Below, one piece after another: positions 12,260 to 25,130 of a stretch of 64,000 nt of DNA. Made by a program: the position numbers and the translations under genes. The notes under the pieces are model-generated. The model was not told where the DNA came from, ran no database searches, and saw only the letters and a list, made by a program, of their open reading frames with translations. Numbering within the stretch: position 1 is the first letter of the stretch; each line of letters begins with the position of its first letter. The stretch is from Paragorgia papillata (Eukaryota > Cnidaria > Anthozoa > Scleralcyonacea > Coralliidae): assembly GCA_035771165.1 (NCBI GenBank), contig JAWNZC010000179.1, positions 1,956,501 to 2,020,500 on the forward strand, read 5' to 3'.

Positions 12260-12880
12260 CCCGTCCCGGTGTGGCGGTCTGAGATTGTCACCGTGCTGAG
12301 ATTGTATATCGATTTGTGTTATCAAATGTTTGACGTTCAAAACATTCAAACTTTTTGCCTTCAAATGGTTTATTGATGAAAACTCCTTATAGTACAAAAT
12401 TCAAAAACTTTGTGAACTTTACTAGTAGTTGTGAATTTGTCACAACATCTGATTACAACAGGGGCTTTTCAAGAAATCTGAACAACGAATGCGATGAACG
12501 GCATCTGAACTGAAATCACGGGATGATCGCGTATATTCTTGCTGTATACATGTATATCAACCAAAATTATTGTTAATCTTCTAAACTCTGGATATATTTA
12601 ATAATTCAATGGAATGATCGATACAAGACATCTTAATCAGTTACTAAAAGTTAACGTCCGAAACTTTCGTCATGCATTCTACTTCACGAGCGGATATAAT
12701 ATTTTTTCATTAAAACTGTGATTATTCATCTCAAGTATTCGATTTTATTCAGGCAGTGTTCATAAATCAGTCATTTCATGGCAAAAAGTTTGATTATTCT
12801 GGTCATAAAACTGATTACAGATATTGATATACAATCTCAGCACAGTGACAATCTCAGACCGCCACACCGGTGTCACAGGA
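12260..12880. mobile_element. Element bounded by inverted repeats of about 100 bp
   Basis: CGGTGTGGCGGTCTGAGATT near 12268 is mirrored at about 12853-12872. Pairing continues inward through the TGAGATTGTATATC block and CAAACTTTTTGCC. No transposase is visible. C-rich GTCCCCCC repeats follow at 12885-12940. Confidence 0.5.
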
Positions 12881-13801
12881 TATATGTCCCCCCAAAAAAT
12901 GTGTCCCCCCCTTCGGAAATTTGTCCCCCCCCCCCCCTCAGAATGATTCCTTACAGGATAATTGATATACGTGTAATGTGGACAAAACTTTTAAAAGTAA
13001 ACGGAAATATATATTTCTGAATGATAAATTATAACAGCTAAATATCTATTTACAAAAACGACGTATCTTAAAACTGACGTTTTACCTGTGCCAGTGTTAC
13101 CCCGCAAATTAGTGTTTAGTTAGCTAAAAGTTACTATTTCTCGACGAAAATTCACCCTAGGCGGACAGCAGCATCACCTATCCCCCAGCTACTACACCAG
13201 TATGACCAATACGGATCGCGCCTACTGCGTTTGCGAATCATGACTACCGTGCATAATAAATACTTCCGTATATACCGTTTTTTGAAAAACGGCAAACTAC
13301 ACTATTATATTAATAACAAAGCAAGAAAATGCTGAGCTGCCAAGAATTTCGACAATGAAATACTGACGTTTCACGCGGAGCCCTTCATTAACCTCGAGCC
13401 AACACGCTCTTTAGAAAGCAAAAAATAGTTTTCACGGCTCCCATGTAAACAGCCCCAGAAGGCGTACGGTCCATTGGTAATTTGGTTGGATTTGAAAACC
13501 GAGTGCTGCGTAGGCAGTGTTGTAAATAGAGCACGCAAAGTTAAAAGATGGTAAACTGTCATGGCCGGTTTTTCGTGGCGAAATACTGACGTTTCGAGCG
13601 GGAGTCCTTTTATCAGAGTAAAATGTGTGATGAAGGGCTCCTATAGAAACGTCAGAGATTTCGTACTGGATTTGAAATCACTATTTTAGAACAGTCATCT
13701 GAGAGAGTTTGGTTCGATTTTAGAAAGCGCAAGTTACTGGCGACAATTGGATAAGCCCGAGGGTGAAGTGGAGAATATAGCGCTTGTAAGTGAAGGAGAA
13801 G
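12881..13801. other. Gene-free repeat debris
   Basis: Poly-C tracts lie near 12895-12945. Related ACTGACGTTTC(A/G)(C/A)GCG blocks at about 13365 and 13588 and a mirrored GAAACGTCAG near 13650 look like fragments of one dispersed repeat. Confidence 0.35.
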
Positions 13802-14235
13802 ATGAAGGAAGAAGTGCCTACCGAAGGAAACGCCGCGGGCGAAGCTGCAGAAGAGTCCACGGTCACTAGCGAAAGGTAAGTAAAAGTAGAAAAGGTAAAG
13901 CAACTTTATTTATCGAGGGTAACATTATGACAGTATTTAGACACTGATAACCTAGTTAGTATAGACCCTTTTAATAAGTATAGAATACGTAATTTTCACC
14001 CTTCGATGTCAATTTATTTTCAATTTTTCTTTTGAATGCTTTTCGATTTCGTTTGTCTTAGTTTTTGTATATTTTATGCAATAGGCGAGTTTCAGCGAAA
14101 TTCAGGGAAAGTACACAAAAGACAATCTGGAAGACTTATCAAAACATTTCGCCTGGCTCCGTAATTTCACTTCAACCAAACAAATATATGAGTCTCAGAA
14201 CAAAAGAACATGCAGCAATACATTTCTCCAGTTAA
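13802..14235 (+). CDS. Possible small two-exon gene, unidentified
   Basis: A candidate first exon (13802-13875) starts at ATG, encodes 24 mostly acidic residues and ends at a strong donor (AAAG|GTAAGT) in phase 2. A phase-compatible exon follows the acceptor TGCAATAG (ends 14084) and stays open to TAA at 14233-14235. It is rich in Lys, Ser and Thr. The product would be about 69 residues with no domain, signal peptide or membrane segment that I recognise. Support is only the matched splice signals and phase; the region is repeat-rich and the model could be chance. Confidence 0.22.
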
Positions 14236-14639
14236 TCTTCACACATGCTTTAAAGATCTATAAATATTCTTTTTTTCGTATCAAACAAAGCTTTTGTTTA
14301 TAGAATAGCGTGAAGAGTTCAAAGTTCTAGCAGGCAACAACTGAGAACTTATTGTCCGAGCAGGCAATAAGTTCTCAATTGTTGCCCGCTCGGTATACAT
14401 TGAAATTTAGCTAACGTAATGTGACCACAAACCAACCAATGACAGTCATCGTTCATGTATCCAGCGAAACTCTAGTTATATAACAAGATAGATTATCCAG
14501 ACCGAGGTCAATGTTATCTGCTGAAGTCGAAGTTTTATTATACAGTTCAAAATAGTCGCACTAAGATGCAAGAAAAGTCTGGCAGTAAAAATTACTCCTG
14601 CGATTAATTTGCAAAATGGACTTTATTGAAGATTTTATA

Positions 14640-15127
14640 ATTCTCGCGCGCTTTATCGTGATGTCACGAATAGCGTGGGTATGCTTGTTTTACTGAGATT
14701 TTTAAGTGAACTTTTCTTCAAATTCTTCATATTCTCACATTCAGATGACTATGTCGACGTTTCAAATTATTTTATCGCCTTACAAACCTGCCTAAGCCAC
14801 AATCGAGTGTTCGAGATAAACGTTGTTGATCTTTGTTTTGATGTGTTCTCGGTGTTGTTTCAAAGAAACTGGCGTCGCAAAATAGTACTTTGTTTTGCTC
14901 GGAATTTGCGATGCATATTTTAACCTAGTAAACCTTGATATTTTCTTTTAAAATGAGTAATAATAGATGGGCATTTTATCGTATTGTGGCTTTGTTGTAT
15001 TAACAGGCAGTTCGATTATCATTTTAAACTTTGAATATAGTAGGAGATTTTTAAGCTTGTCAATTTCAACCAAGGTTGTTATGCTCACGGCATCAAGTTT
15101 CCTATCCAGTCTTTTTACTATCCATGG
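14640..15127 (+). repeat. Dispersed repeat, copy 1 (relative at 38917-39921)
   Basis: It shares long near-identical stretches with 39045-39300, including TTACAAACCTGCCTAAGCCA, and the end TTTCCTATCCAGTCTTTTTA followed by CTATCCATGG. A short ORF (14675-14923) is kept in the same frame as one in the other copy (39057-39266). Confidence 0.65.
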
Positions 15128-15612
15128 TCCAATTTACTGGAATTAATTAACAGGAGTATGTTGACCAATAAGGAACGAGGATGAAGTTTGAATGTATGTT
15201 TGTTCTATAAGTGTATGTTTGGCGTCTGATCCGAAATTTATAAAATTGACTGTGGTTTAGTAAAAGAAACACATGAAAAGAATATCTATATACGGAGATA
15301 TATAAATAAAACTGAGAAACACAGGAAAGGGAGAGGGCCGGGAAAATAACAAGTTCAACAGCTTTCAAAAAACAAATATGATTTTAATTACCCTGTAAAA
15401 GGAAAGCACAGCTGAAAAAACTAATAGAATATCATGCCTTTTTGATTATGTGGTGATTGACATATAATTAATAGGAGTGAAAAATCAGTATTTGCATTTC
15501 AGAAAAGCCGAGCAGATGTGTTTAAATGAGTGAAGAAGTAAATCGATTCGGAATAGCTTGAAGAAATTCTCTAGTCATAGTAACAGAGCCTTGGTATTTC
15601 GCGGGGACCTTG

Positions 15613-15622
15613 TATATATAAG
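15613..15622 (+). promoter_or_regulatory. TATA box of gene B
   Basis: TATATATAAG lies 44 bp before the gene B ATG and is followed by GACTAGT, a motif also found next to the gene C TATA box. The 5' UTR would be very short. Confidence 0.6.
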
Positions 15623-15665
15623 ACTAGTGTGTGTAATTGTGTCATTCTGTTTTTGAAATTACATC

Positions 15666-18600
15666 ATGAAGTTTCTTGTAGTCTTTGCGCTCGTTTGTTT
15701 CCAATTGGGCTTTTGTGTTGGGCTTTTAAAGGAAGTAGGTAAGTCGATAAAATGTGTTAGCTTTAGGTTTACTTATTTAACTGGCGTTAGACGTCTACGA
15801 GTCAGTGTTGCAAGACTCGAGAGTAGAAATTAGACTCGTCAATTAAGACCGAACTCGGCTAAATAAGACTCGGACTTGGAAAGTCAAAACTCGAGTCCAA
15901 GCCAAAACTTTGTCTTTCTATTCGCTTGTTCCATTCCGAAAGATTGGTTACATTCAAGAGTTCGAGTACAGTGAAGTTTTCCCGCGTTTTGGATAGCAAG
16001 TTTCCTTTAATCTGAGTTTAGTTATCTACTCATAATAGTAGGGAGTATCTTTTTTACTTTCACCAGCATTTGCCAATGAACAATTGTTGTTCAAGCAAAA
16101 ATATTGTCCAAAAAGGTAATTACTTTTCAACAATACACTTAAGACTCGGACTTGGACTCGAAATGGCAAGAACTAAAAAAAAAAGGACTCAGAATTGTAC
16201 TGGTACAACACTGGTGCGAGGTACGTAGGTTGATCCACGTTTGGGAACGGGTGGGTCAACACAGCGCAAAGCAAGACATCCCCAAGTATCTACTAAATAG
16301 ATAGCGCGCGCAAACCCAGTCAAGCTCATGCAGACCACGCTGACAAGACTTTGATGAGCGCTGAGATAATCCCAACAAATTATAATGAGTGACCACTGAC
16401 CAAATATGTAATAAATAGATAGCGCGCGCAAACCAGTCAAGCTCAGACCACGCTGACAAGACTTTGATGAGCGCTGAGATAATCCCCACAAATTATAATG
16501 AGTGACCACTGACCAAATATCTAATAAATAGATAGCGCGCGCAAACCAGTCAAGCTCAGACCACGCTGACAAGACTTTGATGAGCGCTGCGATAATCCCA
16601 ACAAATTATAATGAGTGACCGCTGACTAGCATTGTCTCCTTTTTTACCTTGCCTAAATTACATTTAGCCACATTAAAATCTTAATTTCAATGTTTCGACT
16701 CTCTTAAATTATCATCATTTCCTGACATTGACGTGAGTGCAAACGTTGTAATTAGAATCGCAATTTCATTTGGAGTATCTACTGCATTGGTTTTATGTAA
16801 CTATATACCACCAGTTAAATCACTATCAGTTTGGCATGTGCAATGCTACTGAAAGTTGCAAAAAATGTTTTTATTTTCAGTCTGCGGTCCCAGAAAAGAC
16901 CACCAGCGCCGTGCATCCACCTCCTATAGAAGCCCCTTCAGCTCACAGAATGTACTTCTTCCAGGAATTACAAGTCAGAATTAATTACATTAACATTTGG
17001 TAAACGCTCCTTCAATACATTCTTTATTTTTCAGAATACAGCCTAGAGGCCAGCAGCCAACCAACGCCAACAACACTGTAAATTTGGCAGTGTTCAGCCA
17101 ACACTTGATAGGTGTTAAATTACACCAAATTGGTGTAAAATGACAACTTACACTTTTTTAGTGTTAGTTTACACGCATTATGTGTATTTGTACACTTGAC
17201 ACGTGTAGCCACAACACTTGTTTGGTGTAAATCAGGACATAACTCATTTAACACTATGATCGTGTAAATTTACACTATAAAGTGGTAGTCTAACACTAGG
17301 TCAGTGTAAGTTTACACTTGGATAAGTGTAGAAAGACACATGTTTGGTGTAACACAACAGAGTCAATATTTCACACTGTTTTGGTGTAAATCAACACCAG
17401 GAAGCGTTAAGCCGAACTTTCCAGCACGGTTTTGCGTTTAATGGAAAATATTTTTAAGGTCCCATACTATACCTGACATATATGAAAACATCAATTGCAA
17501 TATTTTTGTAATATTTCTTTGCAAATTTAATAGAGGAATAATTAATGGTGGACTAATTGAGGCAGTGAGAGCACTTATGCTTACCTATTATGTTTGTAAT
17601 CTTCAATATCCGAAGGATTGTTTAAACACATTTGTCTTTTTACAAAGAAACATTTTAAATGTCTATGATACACAGAAGGTGCCAACAAGAGTGTTGATGC
17701 TTGTATCAGAATTGGCAAGCGTTTAAGTTAGGAAACCCCGTCAATATTATGTTCATTCTTACTTATTATTTTGTATTCTACAATGTAATTATTTTTAAGT
17801 ATTAAATTATGTATTAAATTCCCTTACGAAAAAATCCTATAGGAATTTGAATAGGAATTCCTATAGGAAAATATGCTTCCTATAGGAATTCCTATAGGAT
17901 CCTATAGGAATAAATTTTCCTATAGGAATTTGATAGGAATTCCTATAGGAAAATACGCTTCCTATAGGAATTAAAATTTGTGTTGGCCAAATTACAAAAT
18001 AAATATTATTAGCAAACATTTTGGTCGTTGGTCTAAAATAATTTTATTTCCATACAAAAAGCAGTTGAGACACACCTGAAATTCCATATCAAGATAAAAA
18101 TTGCCATTAGTTCGGTTCTTCAACCGCATTCCGCAGTATCAGACCATTGCCATAATTCCGAATTAATATGTGAGTGTAATTTTGAAACAGAATAGCATAT
18201 CAGAATTCCGAAAGAAAGGCTACAGGTAATAAAACTTCTGGCTAAACAGCGCAGTCACCAGTGCAGCAACCTGGTGCAGAGGCTCCGTCTGGCCAGTGGG
18301 CCAGTGTCGTACCCAGGCGCATGCAGCCACGAAACCGCGCAGATAGCGAGCGCGCATTGATACTTGGGATAGCGTCATTTCATTTTCGATTCTCATCTCA
18401 GCGCGCCACGTTTGAAATTAATTTGTGATGGTGTTTTGGCTTTTGAGTTCAAGCTATGGAAACTTTTGGTAATAAAAGACTTTTGCGAAGAGATCAGGCA
18501 GACAGTCCTCACCGAAGTAACATGTTCTTACGGAAAGATTTAACTAAAAGCCATGAAAATCCAGTTGAACCAAGAAAGTCCTAGAAGCTTCTCTCGCACG

Positions 18601-19294
18601 AGGCTACGAGCAAGGTAAGAGATTGAGTATTTATCGTTTGTTTTCTATTGTCCTCCTTATTGTAATGTGAAATTTTCTTTGGCTCTCGTCAAATTTCCTG
18701 TTTGATTGATTGTCCAATACAAACCATTTTACTGAAGTTAGTGTAGTTGAAGTCAATGTTTGGTATTATAAGTCATCATCTAGTTTTGAACATGGCGGTT
18801 GGAATCTCTAGTCAATTGTGGTTCCTAACAAACTCTCAAATCATTCTACCTTTTTTGCCATTCTTTAGCCACCGTTGCTTTCATGATAAGGATTATCTTA
18901 TGTAAAACTAAAGCATTCAGATTTTGAGGTAAAAGTTATTTGTGATTAGCGTATTTTGACTGAATCACTGGCAGAATTCATCATCATTATGAAATATCAA
19001 ATTGTTGTTAACAGACTAACAGTATGTTTTGTGTGTGTGTGTGTGTGTTTGTTTGTTTGTTTATTCATTTCATATATTATTTTCTCTTGTTTTCTAGTGC
19101 ATAGGGTAGAGTTACCTTGTTCAGTTGTGTTCAACCATTTAATTCAACTTGCTGTTTATATTGGTAAGTAAAATCCTTAAATAACCTTAATTCATATACT
19201 AGTAGTTTATTTATTGAGTAATGACATAATGATCTATTCCTATGTTGATATCTCAAAGTACTAATTACAGGTCATATATTGGTCTAACTGTATG

Positions 19295-19356
<62 letters not shown>

Positions 19357-22300
19357 TAAAGTTCAAAGACTCAACAGGTTTGATTAGAACCATTTTATCT
19401 GAAGAGTACCACACAATATGTGTGGCACGAAACTAAATAGTAATAAAATGTCTAATCAAACCTGTTCAGTCTTTGAACTTTAACTATAATATGCTCTGGA
19501 TTCCCATCGAGCACTCTGCCAAAGGTTTTTACAACATCTTCTACAGTATATATATATATATATATATATTTAACAATTAAATTATGGGCTCAAAATTTCT
19601 GAGTGAATAGTTGACGAGAGTGGACAGCATTTGCAATAGTACACTAGTAAGTTTCTGTTACATATATATATATATGCATGCATGCTAAAAACACAGATCA
19701 CACATCTGGATATTTTAGAAAGTTGAACAGTTTGATTAATAAGACAAACTGATATAATAATAATAATATTCATTTGGTATAATTTTAGTGATATACAGAT
19801 ACGGCATATTCCTTATACCTTACTGAACATCCCTATATTCTAATTGTCTTCAAAATTATAAGAATTCTGCTAGGAAAGTAGAATTTTCTGTCCAAATTGT
19901 TTGTTCGGTAACTGCAATCTTGTACTTTGGAGGAATGTGACCTTGGGAGGGAATCTTACTCTTGACCCTGGGAAGCTAGTCAGCTAGTTAGTAGGTCATT
20001 ACTGAGAGCCCATTTGTGATACAGTATATGATGGAAGATTAAGTCCTAAATATACTTTGTATATGTTTAATACATGTATTGACATTAATTTACACTCCAC
20101 ATGATTTTACTCTCTAAAGGGGAGGTAGCAATGGTATTGAGTCAAATAATTATTACCCATTCCTGCCTGAGCCAGCCAATAATGTCCCCTTTATTGTTTT
20201 ACTATGTTTATCAGCAGATAATTCCTCAGACACCCTATTGTAGGCATCAATGGGTTAAATGGATTGACTATTTAAACAAAGAAAAATCACAACAAAATCA
20301 AAATTTTAGCTTATAAATTGAAATTTTGAGTTTTGTTGCAAAGTGGTTAATGTATACCTTTAAATATTTGATTTAATTAAAAATTAGTTAACAAATTGTT
20401 GAACTAATTTTCTCATTCTACAGGACTGGACTGGTACACATTGAGTGATGATGCGAAAGCCAACTTCTCAACAAAAGAAAAGGATTGTTGATCTCCAAGA
20501 TGATTACACTGATACTCCCTTGTGTCGTTGCTGATTGGATTGTTAAGTACACTTTGAAAATACCAACATTCTAAATATGTAATGTAGTATCCTATTCCTA
20601 AATGCTGAATGATGTATTTTGGATATAGATGCAGAACCACATACATGTAACATGGTTAGTCTAGGATTTTTAGCTTAGTTAATATTTGGAAATTTGAACT
20701 GCCAAAAATGGTTTGCTTATGACAATCTCCCCATATACCATGTATATAACTAGTATTTATTATAGTACAGTAAGTGTATACTTTAATGTCATCCTGATGT
20801 AAACCCTCACAGTTTTTTATTATGTGTTAAAATATATTGAATATGTTGACATTAATGTTAAATGCTTTTAAAAATGTTTATTTCCTCTTGGTCATTGATG
20901 TGCTGAATGACATGTTTCAGGATGTGTTATTATGCACACCTACATGTGTAAGATAACACACATCAGGGCATGTTGCATAACACACCTTTTTATTAACACA
21001 CCTATATATAACACATCTTAATATTGAAAACTGACCAAGGTGTGTGAAATAACACACCTTTTCACAAAACACAACTTAGTGTGTGTCAAAATTTGGACAG
21101 GCCAAAAAAACAACTTACTAGATGTGTTTTTTAACATACCATAAGGTGTGCCTTTCAACACTTAAGGAGTTAAGGTGTGTTAGAAAACCTAATTAAATAA
21201 GATGTGTTAATATTTGGACAAAAAAGGTGTGTTAATGTAGAATATTGTACTGCGTAACTATTGATAAAATGTTTTGTGGAGTATCTTGTAGAATTCCAAA
21301 GACTGTTCTATTGTATATCTTGTAAGATAGCTTATAGAATATTCTAAAGCATTTTCTATTACATCTTATACCATATCCTATAGAATATTCCATAGAGAAT
21401 CCAATAGAATATTCTATATAATTTTTTTATGGAATATTCTATTGGATATTTTCGTAAGGAGAACTTGCTTTGTTTTTCTCACTGATGAATTTCCATAGGA
21501 TTTGCTCAATAGGAAATCCTATAGGATTTAATGGGAAATCCTATAGGAATTCCTATAGGATTCAATGGAAATTCCTATAGGATTCTATAGGAATTCCTAT
21601 AGGATTCAATAGGAATTCCTATAGGATTCAATAGGAATTCCTATAGGAAATTGGGCTAAAATCTTATAGAAATTCCTATAGGAATTCCTATAGGATTTTT
21701 TCATAAGGGTTATTTCACACTGTCTTACAAAATGTTTACTTTCAGTTCAATTCCAATTCTTTTGGCAACGCAGTCTTGGTGTAGAAAGGAGCACAGTGTT
21801 GATTTACACTAGTTGTTGTGCAAGCTATTTTACACCAATAATGGTGTAAAAAGAACATTTTCAGTGTGATTTTACACTTACAGTGTAAATTTACGCTGAG
21901 TTGATGTCCCCACAGCTGCAAGGAATTTTACACCAATATGGTGTAAAAAGAACACTTTCGGTGTGATTTTACACTTACAGTGTAAATTTACACTGAGTTG
22001 GTGTCCCCACAGCTGCAAGCAATTTTACACTAATGTGGTGTAAATAAACACTTTTTGTGTAATTGTACACTTACAGTGTAAATTTACACTGAGTTGGTGT
22101 CCCCACAGCTGCAAGCAATTTCACACTAATGTGGTGTAAATAAACACTTACAGTGTAAATTTACACTGAGTTGGTGTCCCCACAGCTGCAAGCAATTTTA
22201 CACTAATATGGTGTAAAAAAAACACTTTTGGTGCAATTTTACACTGTTCATGGTGTTACTTTACACCCTTGTTGTGATAGCCTTTACACCATTGTTAGTG

Positions 22301-25077
22301 TAAATATACACTCGTTTGGTGTCTCCACAGCTGCAACGATTTACACCATTTTTGGTGTTGGGTTGACACTCCCAATTTTACAGTGAAGGTAACACCACAG
22401 AATATAAGTAGAAGAAAGTACTTGAAAAAAAAGGAGTTATGGTTGAACGTTCCCGTTTATTTTCTATGCCACTACATAAGTTACACAGAATACGTAAAAA
22501 TCTAGGGCCTGTTTATATGGAGCCGAGTTACCCGGCTAGCCGAGTTACCCGCCATGCATAGAAATTCAATGCTATCCCGGCAGAGTGTTTATATGAGACA
22601 GGCGGGTAACTCGGCTAGCCGAGGGCAAAACAGCCGAGATCTCGGCATGCCGGGATGAAAATATTCCCATATAAACACTCTCTTGCCGGGTAACTCGGCT
22701 AGCCGAGTTGAATTCGTCACAACAGCGCACGCGCCACTTATGAAGACAATCGGAAACTACTCCAGGTTGAAACTACTCATGGAATGTGAAACCATTATAA
22801 TGCGTGGGCGGCTTTGTCGAGTAACTCGTCTCATATAAACACTCATCTTTTTTCAACTCGGCTTGCCGGGTAACTCGCCTAGCCGGGTAACTCGGCTCCA
22901 TATAAACAGGCCCTTAGTTAGCTCAACCTAAAATTTTGGGCTTTGTAAACATGCGTTTGCTTCTAGTGCAACGACACATAAAATCGAGACATTCTTAGTA
23001 GTGGAATATTACAAATACTGCATTCTGATCAGCTAAGCTGCTCACTGTCTATTGGTACAAGACGATTAAGTCATTAAGTATCAAGGTAAAGCCTAGTTTC
23101 CATATAATCGCCGGCGATCGCTGTCGATCGCCAGCGATTCTCAGCGATCGACTTATGGAAACACTTTCCAGCGATCCGGCGATCGCTCACGATCGCTGAG
23201 ATCGCTCATGTTCTATCCCAGCGATCGTAAGCGATCATTTGGAAACACAATCGCGCGATCGAATAGTAGTCCACAATGCACTGCTTTTGTCGTTGTAAGG
23301 TAAGGTAAGGTAAGGTAAGGTAAAGGTCTTTAATTAGAATACATCAAACGTGTATCTTTACAATCAAATTACTCCTAAGGATTTTTCAATGTGGCCGTGT
23401 CGAGGCATATCAAAGGCGCTTTAAGCAGCCGCCATACGACACAGTTCAGACCACGGACCCCAGCTAAGCCCTGGGTGTTGATTTTACGGAGGGAGGAAAA
23501 CCGGAGAACCCGGCGAAAAACCCTCGGAGCACAGGAGAGATCAAATAAACTCTACTCACATGAGTCCCAAGCTCGAGAACGGGGTTGTTCCCAGACGGTC
23601 ACCCATCCAAGTACTAACCCCGTCTAACCGGGCTTAACTATTGGTGAGAGGCAGCGCCCTAACAGCACACGTCATCCGTTGCCATTGCAACGCGTCTATT
23701 TTCTCATTCAGTTGAGCACGAGGTTTGAACATGGCGGATACCGAAATATTTATGGAAGAAATTCACAAATATGAATGCTTAAATAATAAATATTGCAAGG
23801 ATTACAAAGACAACTATATGAAGATGAATGCCTGGAAAACAATCGGCGAAACATTTGGACTGGATCCTCATTCGGCCGAAACTAAATTTAATAGAATATA
23901 AAATAATAGAATAGAATAGAACAACGTCGGCACATCAAAGATAATCGACACGTGAATAAACTAATATAACAATAGAGTTCATGTTCGTGGGTATAAATAC
24001 GTTTTTGGCCCGACTCAGGCTCATTATACTAATTTTATTACTATTAATAGTATTACTATTATAACAAGACGCCTCACTCCGTCACACGGCAAATAAATTA
24101 CCGGAAGTATGAATAGTAAGTAGCGGAAGTAAAATGCGAATGCAAAATCGTAACACCCCCAAAAAAAAAGGGGGGGGGGGTAAATCCAATCCGAAACCTA
24201 GACTCCGCCTACCACAGATAGCCCGAGTAATAATTTTAGTGGGCATTAAGAAGAAAATCAAAGACAGTACACTGAACAGTATCTTGAACAGCGCCGCCTT
24301 CGCGTCGGCGTGTATTTCATTGCCATAAATATTTATATAACTCATAACTTACATACATTAAAACTTGGCAGAAAAACGCAACCATCAAAACAATCTTTGC
24401 TTCAAAGTATTGACAAGAAAAGTATACAATTCCATAAACAACAAACCAATAGTGATTTAGAACTGTTAAAACTGATAGGCTCAAATCGGCGGACTAAAAT
24501 ATATTTTAGCCCGCTAAATTCTCCATTTTAGCCCGCAAAATACACCACAATGCCTGATAAAATTATTATAATGAATACTATATATGAATGATATTATTCC
24601 TATAGACCTTATTCAAAAATGGCCGCCGAATTAAAATTCTTTTATATACATATAAATTAGCCCTTATGAACTCGTTTTCATGTGGGAAATTCAAAATAAT
24701 TTTTACTTTAAAACGAGGTTATAAGGGCTAATTTTTTTGCACATAAAAGAATTGTAATTCGGCGGCCATTTTTGAATAAGGTCTATAGTCTTGTACGCTG
24801 TGCAGAGTATGGAATACTTTACCAGACTCCATCAGGCACAAGTCTCTATCATTAGAATCATTTAAAAATAAACTACTTAACTACTATAATTATGCCCTTA
24901 ATCATTTCTACGTGACTGATAACCCTAGGACATGGAAGTCAGTATGTGTGAAATGTAATGTAGCACGTGGTCTTGACCGCCCTCTGACCTGTTGTTTTTA
25001 GCTAACTAATTGTATTCCGAGCCCACAGTAATTGGTAATAACTGTTGTGGTTACCCCGCCTACTTTCATTATTGTTG

Positions 25078-25130
<53 letters not shown>

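Noticed and set aside
16881..17000. Possible extra exon of gene B after the acceptor TTATTTTCAG
   Set aside because: In the phase set by exon 1 the frame stops before a good donor, and the open frame here is a different one. The 17035-17077 exon fits both phases and matches paralog C.
18456..20480. Multi-exon gene inside the nested transposon
   Set aside because: Individual ATG, donor and acceptor signals look good, but every joined frame that I tried runs into a stop within a few codons of the junction.
23575..23640. 5S rRNA gene on the minus strand
   Set aside because: Only the box-C-like part is present, and it is fused to a repeat body with a GGTAA tail; fragments recur in the window.
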